Assembly (NCBI GenBank): GCA_963205525.1
Contig: CAUJJP010000003.1
Span: 1-14,429, forward strand
From: Pseudomonadota bacterium
GTDB taxonomy: Bacteria > Pseudomonadota > Gammaproteobacteria > Burkholderiales > Burkholderiaceae
Length of the DNA: 14,429 nt
Reading direction: 5' to 3'
Positions 1-6,258 of the stretch are shown here, piece by piece (positions within the stretch are counted from its first letter, which is position 1; every line of letters starts with the position of its first letter). The notes below the pieces were generated by a model. The model searched no databases. It was given only the letters and a program-made list of their open reading frames with translations, and was not told where the DNA came from. A program made the translations under genes and the position numbers.

Positions 1-133
1 CCGACGAATACATCGCGACGAGCCCGATGCCCATCAGCGCCGCAACCAGCAGCAGCAGCGGCACGTCGAAGCCGCGCAGCAGCGGCACGACGCGCTGCAG
101 GATCGTGGGTCTGTCGAAGGTGGCGGGCGGCAT
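1..133 (-). CDS. rodA: Rod shape-determining protein RodA, N-terminal 44 codons (runs off left edge)
   Basis: This is the start of a gene read leftwards from an ATG at 133-131; the window edge cuts it after 44 codons. The peptide begins MPPATFDRPT, continues through LLRGFDVPLLLL and reaches GIGLVAMYSS. That is the usual opening of betaproteobacterial RodA (SEDS family): a short cytoplasmic tail containing LLRGFD, then the first membrane helix ending in a YSS/YSA motif. RodA is the peptidoglycan glycosyltransferase of the elongasome and works with PBP2 and MreBCD in the inner membrane. The start lies 29 nt after the stop of the histidine kinase gene on the same strand, so readthrough from that operon is possible. 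A GATAAT hexamer at 148-143 could be a -10 element but has no convincing -35. FtsW is the main alternative; the short N-terminus and LLRGFD favour RodA. Confidence 0.8.
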   Translation of the reverse strand, partial: MPPATFDRPTILQRVVPLLRGFDVPLLLLVAALMGIGLVAMYSS

Positions 134-162
134 GGGCGCGCAATTATCCCCGCCGGCCTGGC

Positions 163-1998
163 TCACGGTTCCAGCACGATCTCCACGACGGCCCCCTGGC
201 CGCTGCTGCGCAACTCCAGCGCGGCGCCTATCGCCTTCGCCCGCTCGTGCAGCGTGCGCAGGCCGTTGCGCAGCGGCTGCGCGGCTCCGAAGCCCACACC
301 GTCGTCCTCGATGCGGATCACCACCGACGGCCCCCGCGGCTTGACCTCGACGCGCAGGCGGCTCGCGTGCGCGTGCTGCAGCACGTTGGACAGCGACTCC
401 AGCACCATGAACTGCAGGTGGCGCATTCCCGCCACGTCCAGGCGCCGGACGGGTTCCACCAGATCCACGTCCCACGACAGCTCGATGCCCGCGGCAGCCA
501 GCCTCGGCTCCAGCCGGTAGCGCAGGTTCGCCAGCAGGCCGGTCACGTCTCCGGCGGGCAGGTGCATCGCGTCGATCGTCAGCTTGAGCTGGTCCAGCGA
601 GTCGCGCAGGGTCTGCAGCACGTCGCTGCTGCTCGCCCTGCCCGACTGGAGCTGGCGGATCGCCGCGCTGATGTGCGATCCCACGCCATCGTGCAGGTCG
701 CGCAGGATGCGCGTCCTCTCGTTGACCCGCTCCTGCTCGCGCGCGAGTTCCGCCAGACGCTCGTAGGTGGCCTGCAGTTCCCGCTCCTTGGTCGCGACCT
801 GCGACGCCATGGTGGACAGCAGGTGGCCGACCTGCGCATTCGCGTCGCGAAAGCGCGTCAGGACGATGTACGCCAGCGCGAGACCGAACACCAGCGATGA
901 ATAGCGCATCAGGGTGTTGCCGCCCATCGTCATGTGAATGCGGAACACGATCCAGTCGCGCACGCCGACCAGCGCATTGAGGAGCAGCGCCGCAGCAATC
1001 AGGCGATGCAGCAGGATGCCCCCCCGCACTGCCGCCCAGCAGTAGACGCAGACGAAGGGAATGGCGATGGCACCGATGCCAGCGTACCACAGGGTCAGCA
1101 GCCAAGTATGACCCCACCGGGCCGTCACGATGCAGGCCGGGCCGGTCAGCAGCACCGCCACGATGGCCCACTGCAGGCGCGCCATGACCGCACGCCCGCG
1201 CCAGCCCGCGGCCAGGGCGCTGAACACCAGCATGGCCCCCACCCAGACCCCGAGCGTCTCTATGGCCAGGATGTCCCACCACAGCCTGGACAGCGGCGGG
1301 GACTCCAGCAGCACCCCGCCCACGCGCAGGCCCCAGGAATACTCCGCCAGCGCCGCGAAGAGGTACAGCGGGTCCCTCTGCCAACCTTGCGGCTGCGCCG
1401 GATTGACCTGCGTCCACCACAGCGCGAGGGCCATCGTTCCCACCAGCAGGCAGATGACGACGACCACCCGCGTCCCCGTCACCCGCTGCAGGTGTTCCCG
1501 CTCGTACAGCGGCTGGATGTCTCCGCCCGGCCCCACCCAGGAACTGGCCACGCCGGCGCGGCGCGAGGCATCGGCCCGCACCCTGACGTGGATCGTGTTG
1601 TCCAGCCTCAGCAGACCTGCCGGGATCGTGATGAGGCGGGGCACCTGGCCGTAGTCGTCCTTGTCGAAGCTGTCCAGGTCCCCCTCGTGGCCCAGCAGGG
1701 CGCCATTGAGCCGCACCTCGTAGGCATTGCCCAGGCGCAGGAAGTACAGCAGCCAGGGCTCTTGCGGTATCTCGCTCAGTGAAAAATGCATCTGGAAGTC
1801 GGCATGTCCCCTGCTGCCGGGATGCCACCGGTCCCAGGAATAGGGCAGCGTCGCCCGCAGGTGCTGCACCGCCTGGCCATCGACCTGGATCGACGCCTGC
1901 GCCTGCGTCAACTGCAGCGCGGCAGCCTGCGCGCCAAAGGCCGCGCCCAGCCACAGCGCCAGCAGCACGCACAGCGAACGGATCAGCCGCAACGGCAC
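163..1998 (-). CDS. Sensor histidine kinase with periplasmic jelly-roll-like domain and multi-TM region (HK1)
   Basis: A 611-aa inner-membrane kinase of the HisKA_3 (NarX/LytS-like) class and presumed partner of RR1. I chose the GTG at 1998-1996, 4 nt past the RR1 stop, because a signal peptide (PLRLIRSLCVLLALWLGAAFG) starts right there; the frame stays open upstream but only as a shadow of RR1. Residues 27-175 form a beta-rich periplasmic domain with jelly-roll traits (YFLRLG, VRLNGALLG, LDNTIHVRVRA), recalling 7TMR-DISM sensors and the sugar-binding fold of GH2 enzymes. About seven hydrophobic segments follow between 177 and 382, then a coiled coil at about 385-430. The phosphoacceptor is His436 in DLHDGVGSH. 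The ATPase domain shows an N box (Asn538 in LSNVLQHAH), a G1 box (EDDGVGFG, 564-571) and a C-terminal GLRTLHERAKAIG. All catalytic motifs look intact. The ligand is unknown. Confidence 0.9.
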   Translation of the reverse strand: MPLRLIRSLCVLLALWLGAAFGAQAAALQLTQAQASIQVDGQAVQHLRATLPYSWDRWHPGSRGHADFQMHFSLSEIPQEPWLLYFLRLGNAYEVRLNGALLGHEGDLDSFDKDDYGQVPRLITIPAGLLRLDNTIHVRVRADASRRAGVASSWVGPGGDIQPLYEREHLQRVTGTRVVVVICLLVGTMALALWWTQVNPAQPQGWQRDPLYLFAALAEYSWGLRVGGVLLESPPLSRLWWDILAIETLGVWVGAMLVFSALAAGWRGRAVMARLQWAIVAVLLTGPACIVTARWGHTWLLTLWYAGIGAIAIPFVCVYCWAAVRGGILLHRLIAAALLLNALVGVRDWIVFRIHMTMGGNTLMRYSSLVFGLALAYIVLTRFRDANAQVGHLLSTMASQVATKERELQATYERLAELAREQERVNERTRILRDLHDGVGSHISAAIRQLQSGRASSSDVLQTLRDSLDQLKLTIDAMHLPAGDVTGLLANLRYRLEPRLAAAGIELSWDVDLVEPVRRLDVAGMRHLQFMVLESLSNVLQHAHASRLRVEVKPRGPSVVIRIEDDGVGFGAAQPLRNGLRTLHERAKAIGAALELRSSGQGAVVEIVLEP

Positions 1999-2002
1999 GT
2001 GC

Positions 2003-2752
2003 TCAATCCGCCGGGCCCGGGGAATAGCTCGGCAGCAGCCCGAGCCTGACTGCCTCGAACACCGCCTCGTTCTTGGAATGCACGGCCAGCTTGCCATAGA
2101 GGTTCTTGATGTGCGTGCGCACGGTGTGCACGCTCACGCCAATCAGCCGCGCCGTTTCCGCATAGGAGAACCCGCGCGCGATCAGCTCCAGCACCTCCTG
2201 CTCCTTGGCGGACAGCGGCGTCGGCACTGGCAGCGAGCCACCTGCCAGGGCATTGGCCCCGGCAAGCGCCACACTCCTGGGGCTCTGCCGCCCTTCGGGC
2301 GCCTGCGCGCGCGTGGCATGCAGGCTCAGGTACTTGGACAGCACCCGCCGCGCGATCATCGGCGATATGGGCGACGCGCCCTGCTTCATTTCCATGATCG
2401 TGTCCGCCACGTTCTCCGGCGTGCAATCCTTGTGGATGTAGCCCAGCGCCCCGGCCTCGATGCTGGCCAGCACGTTGTCCTCGTCGCCGAACATCGAGAT
2501 CACCAGCGGTTCGCACTCCGGGTGCAGCCGCCGCGCGTGGCGGATCACCTGCAGGCCGCTGCCATCGGGCAGCCCCAGGTCCACCAGCAGCACGTCGACC
2601 CGCTGCGCGGCCCCGTCCAGCCAGGCGCACGCCTCGGCCACGGTGCCCACGCCGGCCAGCAGCGACAGGGCCTCGCAGCGCTCCACGCTGGCCGCGAAGA
2701 ACCCGCGCGCCTGCGCATCGTCTTCAACGATCAGGACACTCCACACACCCAC
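2003..2752 (-). CDS. NarL/FixJ-family response regulator with LuxR-type HTH (RR1)
   Basis: A 249-aa cytoplasmic DNA-binding regulator encoded just upstream of HK1 and separated from it by 4 nt, so the two are almost certainly co-translated. The receiver domain (about 3-125) has acidic residues at 11-12, the phosphoacceptor Asp58 in LLVDLGLPDG, Ser86 and Lys108. A linker of about 50 residues follows. The LuxR-type helix-turn-helix is at about 178-242 (LSAKEQEVLELIARG, then SVHTVRTHIKNLYGKL). I chose the GTG at 2752-2750 because GGGGAGG lies 7 nt upstream of it. The ATG at 2770-2768 (six codons longer) has no clear ribosome site, and the open frame reaches 2875. The gene is head to head with lipoprotein A across a control region rich in dyads. 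Autoregulation and control of lipoprotein A are plausible inferences. Confidence 0.9.
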   Translation of the reverse strand: MGVWSVLIVEDDAQARGFFAASVERCEALSLLAGVGTVAEACAWLDGAAQRVDVLLVDLGLPDGSGLQVIRHARRLHPECEPLVISMFGDEDNVLASIEAGALGYIHKDCTPENVADTIMEMKQGASPISPMIARRVLSKYLSLHATRAQAPEGRQSPRSVALAGANALAGGSLPVPTPLSAKEQEVLELIARGFSYAETARLIGVSVHTVRTHIKNLYGKLAVHSKNEAVFEAVRLGLLPSYSPGPAD

Positions 2753-2772
2753 GCCTTCGCCTCCCCACATGC

Positions 2773-2788
2773 GCTTGGACCGCCAAGC
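2773..2788. promoter_or_regulatory. Perfect 6-bp inverted repeat, operator-like
   Basis: GCTTGG at 2773-2778 and CCAAGC at 2783-2788 form a perfect dyad with 4 nt between the arms. It lies about 20 nt upstream of the RR1 GTG, and the alternative RR1 ATG is only 2 nt away. It could be an operator for RR1-HK1 or a small leader hairpin. Arms of this length are short enough to occur by chance in GC-rich DNA. Confidence 0.35.
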
Positions 2789-2807
2789 CGCGCGAGCATA
2801 AGCGCGG
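2788..2807. promoter_or_regulatory. Second 6-bp inverted repeat beside the first
   Basis: CCGCGC at 2788-2793 and GCGCGG at 2802-2807 are perfectly complementary with 8 nt between the arms, which include the only A/T-rich patch here (GCATAA). The repeat touches the dyad at 2773-2788. It may be a protein site near the RR1 promoter; all-GC arms make chance occurrence quite possible. Confidence 0.25.
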
Positions 2808-2826
2808 CACGCTCCGAACTCCAGAC

Positions 2827-2903
2827 CGCCGGCATCCCATGAACATCCGAGGCCGGCGCCGTGTCGCGGCGGCACGACATCACACGTTCATGCGATGCCG
2901 GCG
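2827..2903. repeat. Long inverted repeat, 18-nt arms with 17 of 18 pairs, 41-nt spacer
   Basis: The left arm at 2827-2844 reads CGCCGGCATCCCATGAAC. The right arm at 2886-2903 reads GTTCATGCGATGCCGGCG, its reverse complement except at one position. Arm centres are 59 bp apart. A smaller dyad, TGTCG with CGACA, lies inside the spacer. The element sits in the divergent region between RR1 and lipoprotein A, with its right end 88 nt before the lipoprotein ATG. It could be a pair of opposed binding sites, or a stem-loop in a leader RNA if transcription of lipoprotein A starts upstream of it. I did not see a copy elsewhere in the window. Confidence 0.75.
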
Positions 2904-2991
2904 CCCATGGCAGCCGGTTCAATCGCCTCCAGGCGGGGCCGGGAGCGCGCTCCAGCCCCCGCTTGCATCACAACCCTCAGGAGGAAAACCC

Positions 2992-4953
2992 ATGAACCAC
3001 CCATTGAACCGGCTGGCGCTGGCGCTCGCAGGCGCGGCCCTGCTGACGGTCGCCGGATGCGGCGGCGGCAGCGGCAACGGCACAGGCAGCGGGGACGGCG
3101 GTGCGCCCGAGACGACGAAGGTATCCGCCAGGGTCATCGACGGCGCGATCGAGAACGCGCTGGTATGCCTGGACACCAACCGGAACGGCAGCTGCGACGC
3201 GGGCGAGCCCTCGGGCAGGACCGACGCCGCGGGCAACGCGACGCTGGAGGTGCCCGCCGCCGACGCGGGCAAATACCCGGTCGTGGCCATGGTGGGCACC
3301 GACGCCACGGACGCCGACCACGGCCCCGTCGCCACGCCCTTCACGCTCAAGGCACCGGCCGGGCAGGAGATCATCAGCCCGCTCACGACGCTGGTGCAGT
3401 CCTACCTGGAACTCACGGGCGGCAGCGCCGCCGCCGCGGCGGATGCCGTGCAAAGGCAACTCGGCCTGGATGCCTCACCCATGGCCGACTTCACCATGGA
3501 CGCCAGCGACGCGGGCAAGCAGGCCGGCCTGCACGCCCGCCTGGTCGTGGTGACGACGCAGGCCCAGCGCGAGGCGACCGCGGGCGCCAAGGGCGCCGAC
3601 GACCAGCCGCTCACCACCGGCGAGATCGACGGCGCCATCAACGCCCGCCTGGTCGAGCTGCTGCAGCGCATGGCGCTGGCCATCCTGGACGACCCGACCC
3701 TGAGCGACCCCGCCGTCTCCCTCGCCGACAAGCAGGCCAGGATCGCCGCGGCGGCCGACCAGATCGCGCAGGCGGCGGGCCTGACCAAGGACAACGTCGG
3801 CGCGGTCGTCGCCGCGCAAAACCCGGGCGGCCCGGCCGAGCAGACCGGCGTCGCGGGCGCCAGCCTGCGCTGGTTCACCTTCACCAACCTGCAGAACTAC
3901 ATGCTGCGCGCCTTCGAGTTCACGGCCGCGCAAAGCACCCCCGACGCCGGCGGCAAGACCCATTTCACCGAAGTGCGCGAACAGCAGGTGAACGGCGTCC
4001 TGTCCGAGTGGGGCATGGGCGCCAACAACTGGGTCCGCCCCCAGATCTACTGGACCGGGTCCGCATGGTTCGACTGCCCGACCACCTTCGTGCACGACAA
4101 CAGCGCGCCGAACGCCGCGGGCGAGACGCAGTCCCTGTACTGCAATGCCGTCAGCACCCGCGTCAAGTCCAGCAGCAACCGGGACGTCTCGGGCCGCAAG
4201 CTGATCGACGTCGTGCGCGAAATCCGCGCCTACCCCGCCACCGACTCCTCGCACGGCGCCTACGCCAACTGGGGCCCCGACCCGGACAAGCCTGCCATCC
4301 AGTCGGCGCTGGGCAACGCGGTGTTCCCGGCCGGCTCGGTGCTGAGCGTCAGGGCCGTGACCGACTACGTCGGCGGCGCCCTCTTCTACCTGCGCACCTC
4401 GGAGGCCCGCATCCCCCGCGAGGAAGACCCGCTGAACCCCAACACCGCGACCTGGCGCTCGGCCACGCTCGACCAGTTCGTCCAGTGGAACCAGGGGGAC
4501 TACGCGCCCGGCGTGGAGAACAACGTGCACGGCAACAACGCCCACGTGCTGCTCAACCGCGACTACACCAGGCTCGACGGAAATGCCGCGTACAAGCGCT
4601 ACATGGCGGGCTTCGGCGCCGGCACCGGCAAGGCCCGGTTCTATGAATGCGAGGGAGACATGGCCTCGCGCAGCGAGACCCCGCCGCGCAACTCCACGCT
4701 GTTCATCGACGGCAAATCCACCTGCAGGCGCATCCTGGAGACCAGCTACACCGTCACGGCCCAGGGCGACGGCAAGGTGCTGCGCTTCGCCGCCCTGCCT
4801 ACGCAGCTCAACGAATCGGCGGGCGAGCGCGTGCTGGTGGAGCGCGCCGGCAAATCCTACGTGGGCTATACGCCACGGGAGCAGGCAAGCACGCAGCTGC
4901 GCCTGAACCAGGCCGCCGCCGAAGCGCTGCTGGCGGCGCTCGGCCTGGACTGA
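2992..4953 (+). CDS. Large lipoprotein with SdrD_B-like, Ca-loop-containing N-terminal region (lipoprotein A)
   Basis: A 653-aa predicted lipoprotein of unknown function. The ATG at 2992 is fixed by AGGAGG at 2979-2984 and by the signal peptide that follows, with lipobox VAGC and lipidated Cys23. The mature end CGGGSGNG is a flexible Gly-rich linker with no Asp at +2, which fits export to the outer membrane. Residues 45-100 resemble an SdrD_B/carboxypeptidase-regulatory-like beta-sandwich carrying an EF-hand-like loop, DTNRNGSCDAGE (61-72). A helical region runs about 125-275, including ISPLTTLVQ at 128-136. The C-terminal part (about 290-653) is beta-rich and matches no family I can name. 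Six other cysteines (59, 68, 362, 384, 552, 578) suggest three disulfides. It is a diverged paralogue of the lipoprotein at 9466-11073, sharing ALxNAVFPAG, YYEC/FYEC and a C-terminal LGL. It is divergent from RR1-HK1, which may regulate it. Confidence 0.85.
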   Translation: MNHPLNRLALALAGAALLTVAGCGGGSGNGTGSGDGGAPETTKVSARVIDGAIENALVCLDTNRNGSCDAGEPSGRTDAAGNATLEVPAADAGKYPVVAMVGTDATDADHGPVATPFTLKAPAGQEIISPLTTLVQSYLELTGGSAAAAADAVQRQLGLDASPMADFTMDASDAGKQAGLHARLVVVTTQAQREATAGAKGADDQPLTTGEIDGAINARLVELLQRMALAILDDPTLSDPAVSLADKQARIAAAADQIAQAAGLTKDNVGAVVAAQNPGGPAEQTGVAGASLRWFTFTNLQNYMLRAFEFTAAQSTPDAGGKTHFTEVREQQVNGVLSEWGMGANNWVRPQIYWTGSAWFDCPTTFVHDNSAPNAAGETQSLYCNAVSTRVKSSSNRDVSGRKLIDVVREIRAYPATDSSHGAYANWGPDPDKPAIQSALGNAVFPAGSVLSVRAVTDYVGGALFYLRTSEARIPREEDPLNPNTATWRSATLDQFVQWNQGDYAPGVENNVHGNNAHVLLNRDYTRLDGNAAYKRYMAGFGAGTGKARFYECEGDMASRSETPPRNSTLFIDGKSTCRRILETSYTVTAQGDGKVLRFAALPTQLNESAGERVLVERAGKSYVGYTPREQASTQLRLNQAAAEALLAALGLD

Positions 4954-4955
4954 TC

Positions 4956-5032
4956 GCCCGGGCAACCGGGCAAGGGGCACGCGCGGGCCGCGCATGGCGG
5001 CCCGCTGCCCCGCCGCGGCACAGGGCGGCGGG
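4956..5032 (+). terminator. Three consecutive GC-rich hairpins after lipoprotein A (probable terminator)
   Basis: Two nt after the lipoprotein A stop comes GCCCGG / CCGGGC (4956-4971) closing a GCAA loop, a GNRA tetraloop. Next is a perfect 9-bp stem, GCGGGCCGC with GCGGCCCGC (4983-5005, 5-nt loop), then a perfect 8-bp stem, CCCGCCGC with GCGGCGGG (5009-5032, 8-nt loop). No T-run follows any of them, so this is not a classic intrinsic terminator. Strong hairpins directly after a stop nonetheless suggest transcript end formation or 3' end protection. Confidence 0.5.
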
Positions 5033-5057
5033 CCAGCGCCGCGCCACCATGTGCGAT

Positions 5058-5087
5058 GGCCGCAGCGGGATGCTCCCGCTGACGGCC
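5058..5087 (+). other. Very stable stem-loop, 13 bp with one bulged A
   Basis: CAGCGGGA (5063-5070) pairs perfectly with TCCCGCTG (5074-5081) around a TGC loop. Outside this, GGCCG (5058-5062) pairs with CGGCC (5083-5087), leaving one bulged A at 5082. It is the fourth hairpin in a row and lies 76 nt before the binding-protein ATG. It may belong to the terminator array or to a structured leader or small RNA. No T-run follows. Confidence 0.5.
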
Positions 5088-5121
5088 CCTGGGAATGCAT
5101 CGCCGAGCGGGGATCTCCCCC

Positions 5122-5127
5122 CATAAT
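5122..5127 (+). promoter_or_regulatory. Possible -10 element for the binding protein/HK2/RR2 operon
   Basis: CATAAT matches the sigma-70 -10 consensus at five of six positions in otherwise very GC-rich DNA and lies 36 nt before the ATG at 5164. No good -35 hexamer sits 16-18 nt upstream, so the call is weak. Confidence 0.3.
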
Positions 5128-5163
5128 CGGCTCGCCCCGCACCACCCTTCCCAGGGCCCCGCC

Positions 5164-6258
5164 ATGCCCCCACCCCATCCACACCATCGGCCATCCACCC
5201 TCGCCACGCTGGCCGTCGTCGCCGCGCTCGCCACCAGCCCGCCGCTCGGCGCGCAAACCGCTGCTCCCGCCCCGGCCGCGCCCCGCGTCATCGCCTACTT
5301 GAGCCTCGGCCCGAGCGAGTCGAACCGGCTCTGCATGAACGAGGTGCGCGCCGGCCTGGAGCAGGCCGGCTGGTCGTTCGACCGGCAACTGAGGCTCGAA
5401 TGGAACGACGCGGCCAACGACCCGGCCGGCGTCGCATCGCTGGCGCAGGCGATGGTGGCGCGCGGGCCCGACGTGCTGCTCGCGACCAACAACCCGGAAG
5501 CCGAGGCCCTGATGGCCGCCACGCGGGAGTTGCCCATCGTCCTGATGGGCCCGACCTCCATGCGTCCCGTCGTCGATGCGCAGTTGCGCCCGCTGGCCAA
5601 CGTCACGGGCGTCACGCTGGGCCTTTCGGGCCAGTTCATGCTCAAGCCGATGGAGATGCTGCTGCAGGCGTTTCCGCGAGCGCGCCGCATCGGCATGATC
5701 TCGAACAGCGGCAATGCGGCGCACGAGAAATTCAAGGATCTCGCGCCGTTCTCGGAACTGCTTCAGCGGGCAGGCGTCGAGGGGCTGCGCGTGCGCTTCT
5801 CGGGTCAGGCCGGCGTTGCTGGCGCCTGGGACGAGCTGGCCCGGCATCAGGTCGATGCCGTGCTGATCTGGCCGGATTCCTCGGTGTTTCACGGCGAGCA
5901 CGCGCGGCAGGCGCTGCGGGTGCGCCTGCCGGCGATGTCGCACAACAGTTGGTTCGCAACCCGCCACGGCGGCCTGCTCAGCTACGGCGCCATCGGCCGC
6001 GTCAGCATGTGCGGACGCGGGGCGCGCTATGTGGACCAGGTGCTGCGCGGGCGCGCCCTGGCTGAATTGCCGGTAGAGGAGCTGTACGAAGCGGCGCTGG
6101 TCGTCAACCTCGATACCGCCGAGCGCATCGGTGTGACGTTGCCTGCCGCGCTGGTCGCGCGCGCCGACCGCCTGATCCGCCCGGGCGAGCGCACGCTGCC
6201 GCCGACGGCCGACGCCAGAGGGGACGCGGGGGCTGCCGCCCAGCCGCCCTCCCGCTGA
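5164..6258 (+). CDS. ABC_sub_bind family periplasmic substrate-binding protein
   Basis: A 364-aa exported protein of the ABC_sub_bind family (TrpX/YtnX-like type I periplasmic binding fold). The ATG at 5164 starts a signal peptide with a hydrophobic core (STLATLAVVAALATS) and probable cleavage near LGA-Q31; its N-region is unusually rich in Pro and His. Two Rossmann-like lobes follow: the first from RVIAYLSLGPSES (41-53) through PDVLLATNN (102-110) and PIVLMGPTS (124-132), the second from RRIGMISNSG (174-183) through DAVLIWPDS (231-239). The C-terminal stretch is typical of the family (LLSYGAIGR at 271-279, YVDQVLRG, LPVEELYEAALVVNLDTAERIG). No permease or ATPase gene is adjacent. Its stop overlaps the start of the histidine kinase by one base (TGATG), so it probably presents a ligand to that kinase, as TctC-like proteins do for TctE. 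The ligand is unknown. Confidence 0.85.
   Translation: MPPPHPHHRPSTLATLAVVAALATSPPLGAQTAAPAPAAPRVIAYLSLGPSESNRLCMNEVRAGLEQAGWSFDRQLRLEWNDAANDPAGVASLAQAMVARGPDVLLATNNPEAEALMAATRELPIVLMGPTSMRPVVDAQLRPLANVTGVTLGLSGQFMLKPMEMLLQAFPRARRIGMISNSGNAAHEKFKDLAPFSELLQRAGVEGLRVRFSGQAGVAGAWDELARHQVDAVLIWPDSSVFHGEHARQALRVRLPAMSHNSWFATRHGGLLSYGAIGRVSMCGRGARYVDQVLRGRALAELPVEELYEAALVVNLDTAERIGVTLPAALVARADRLIRPGERTLPPTADARGDAGAAAQPPSR

Larger units (their letters stand above)
2753..2991. promoter_or_regulatory. Divergent control region between RR1-HK1 and lipoprotein A
   Basis: These 239 nt separate two head-to-head genes and contain no convincing gene of their own, although the lipoprotein A frame remains open back to 2839. 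They hold three inverted repeats (listed separately). On the plus strand an AGGAGG at 2979-2984 sits 7 nt before the lipoprotein A ATG. I could not find a convincing paired -35/-10 promoter in either direction. Confidence 0.6.

Noticed and set aside
143..148. GATAAT on the minus strand just before rodA as a -10 element
   Set aside because: No -35 hexamer at suitable spacing, and transcription would start almost on the ATG. Kept only as a remark under rodA.
163..2097. HK1 starting from the ATG at 2097
   Set aside because: That start lies inside RR1 and adds a Cys/Arg-rich stretch before an otherwise clean signal peptide. The GTG at 1998 fits the 4-nt junction.
2003..2875. Full-length RR1 frame starting at 2875
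   Set aside because: The N-terminal 41 residues have no receiver-domain character and no ribosome site. The GTG at 2752 has GGGGAGG 7 nt upstream and starts right at the receiver fold.
2895..4646. A 583-codon plus-strand open frame overlapping lipoprotein A in another frame
   Set aside because: An Arg/Gly-rich shadow without a ribosome site or a domain. The lipoprotein frame has the SD, signal peptide and conserved motifs.
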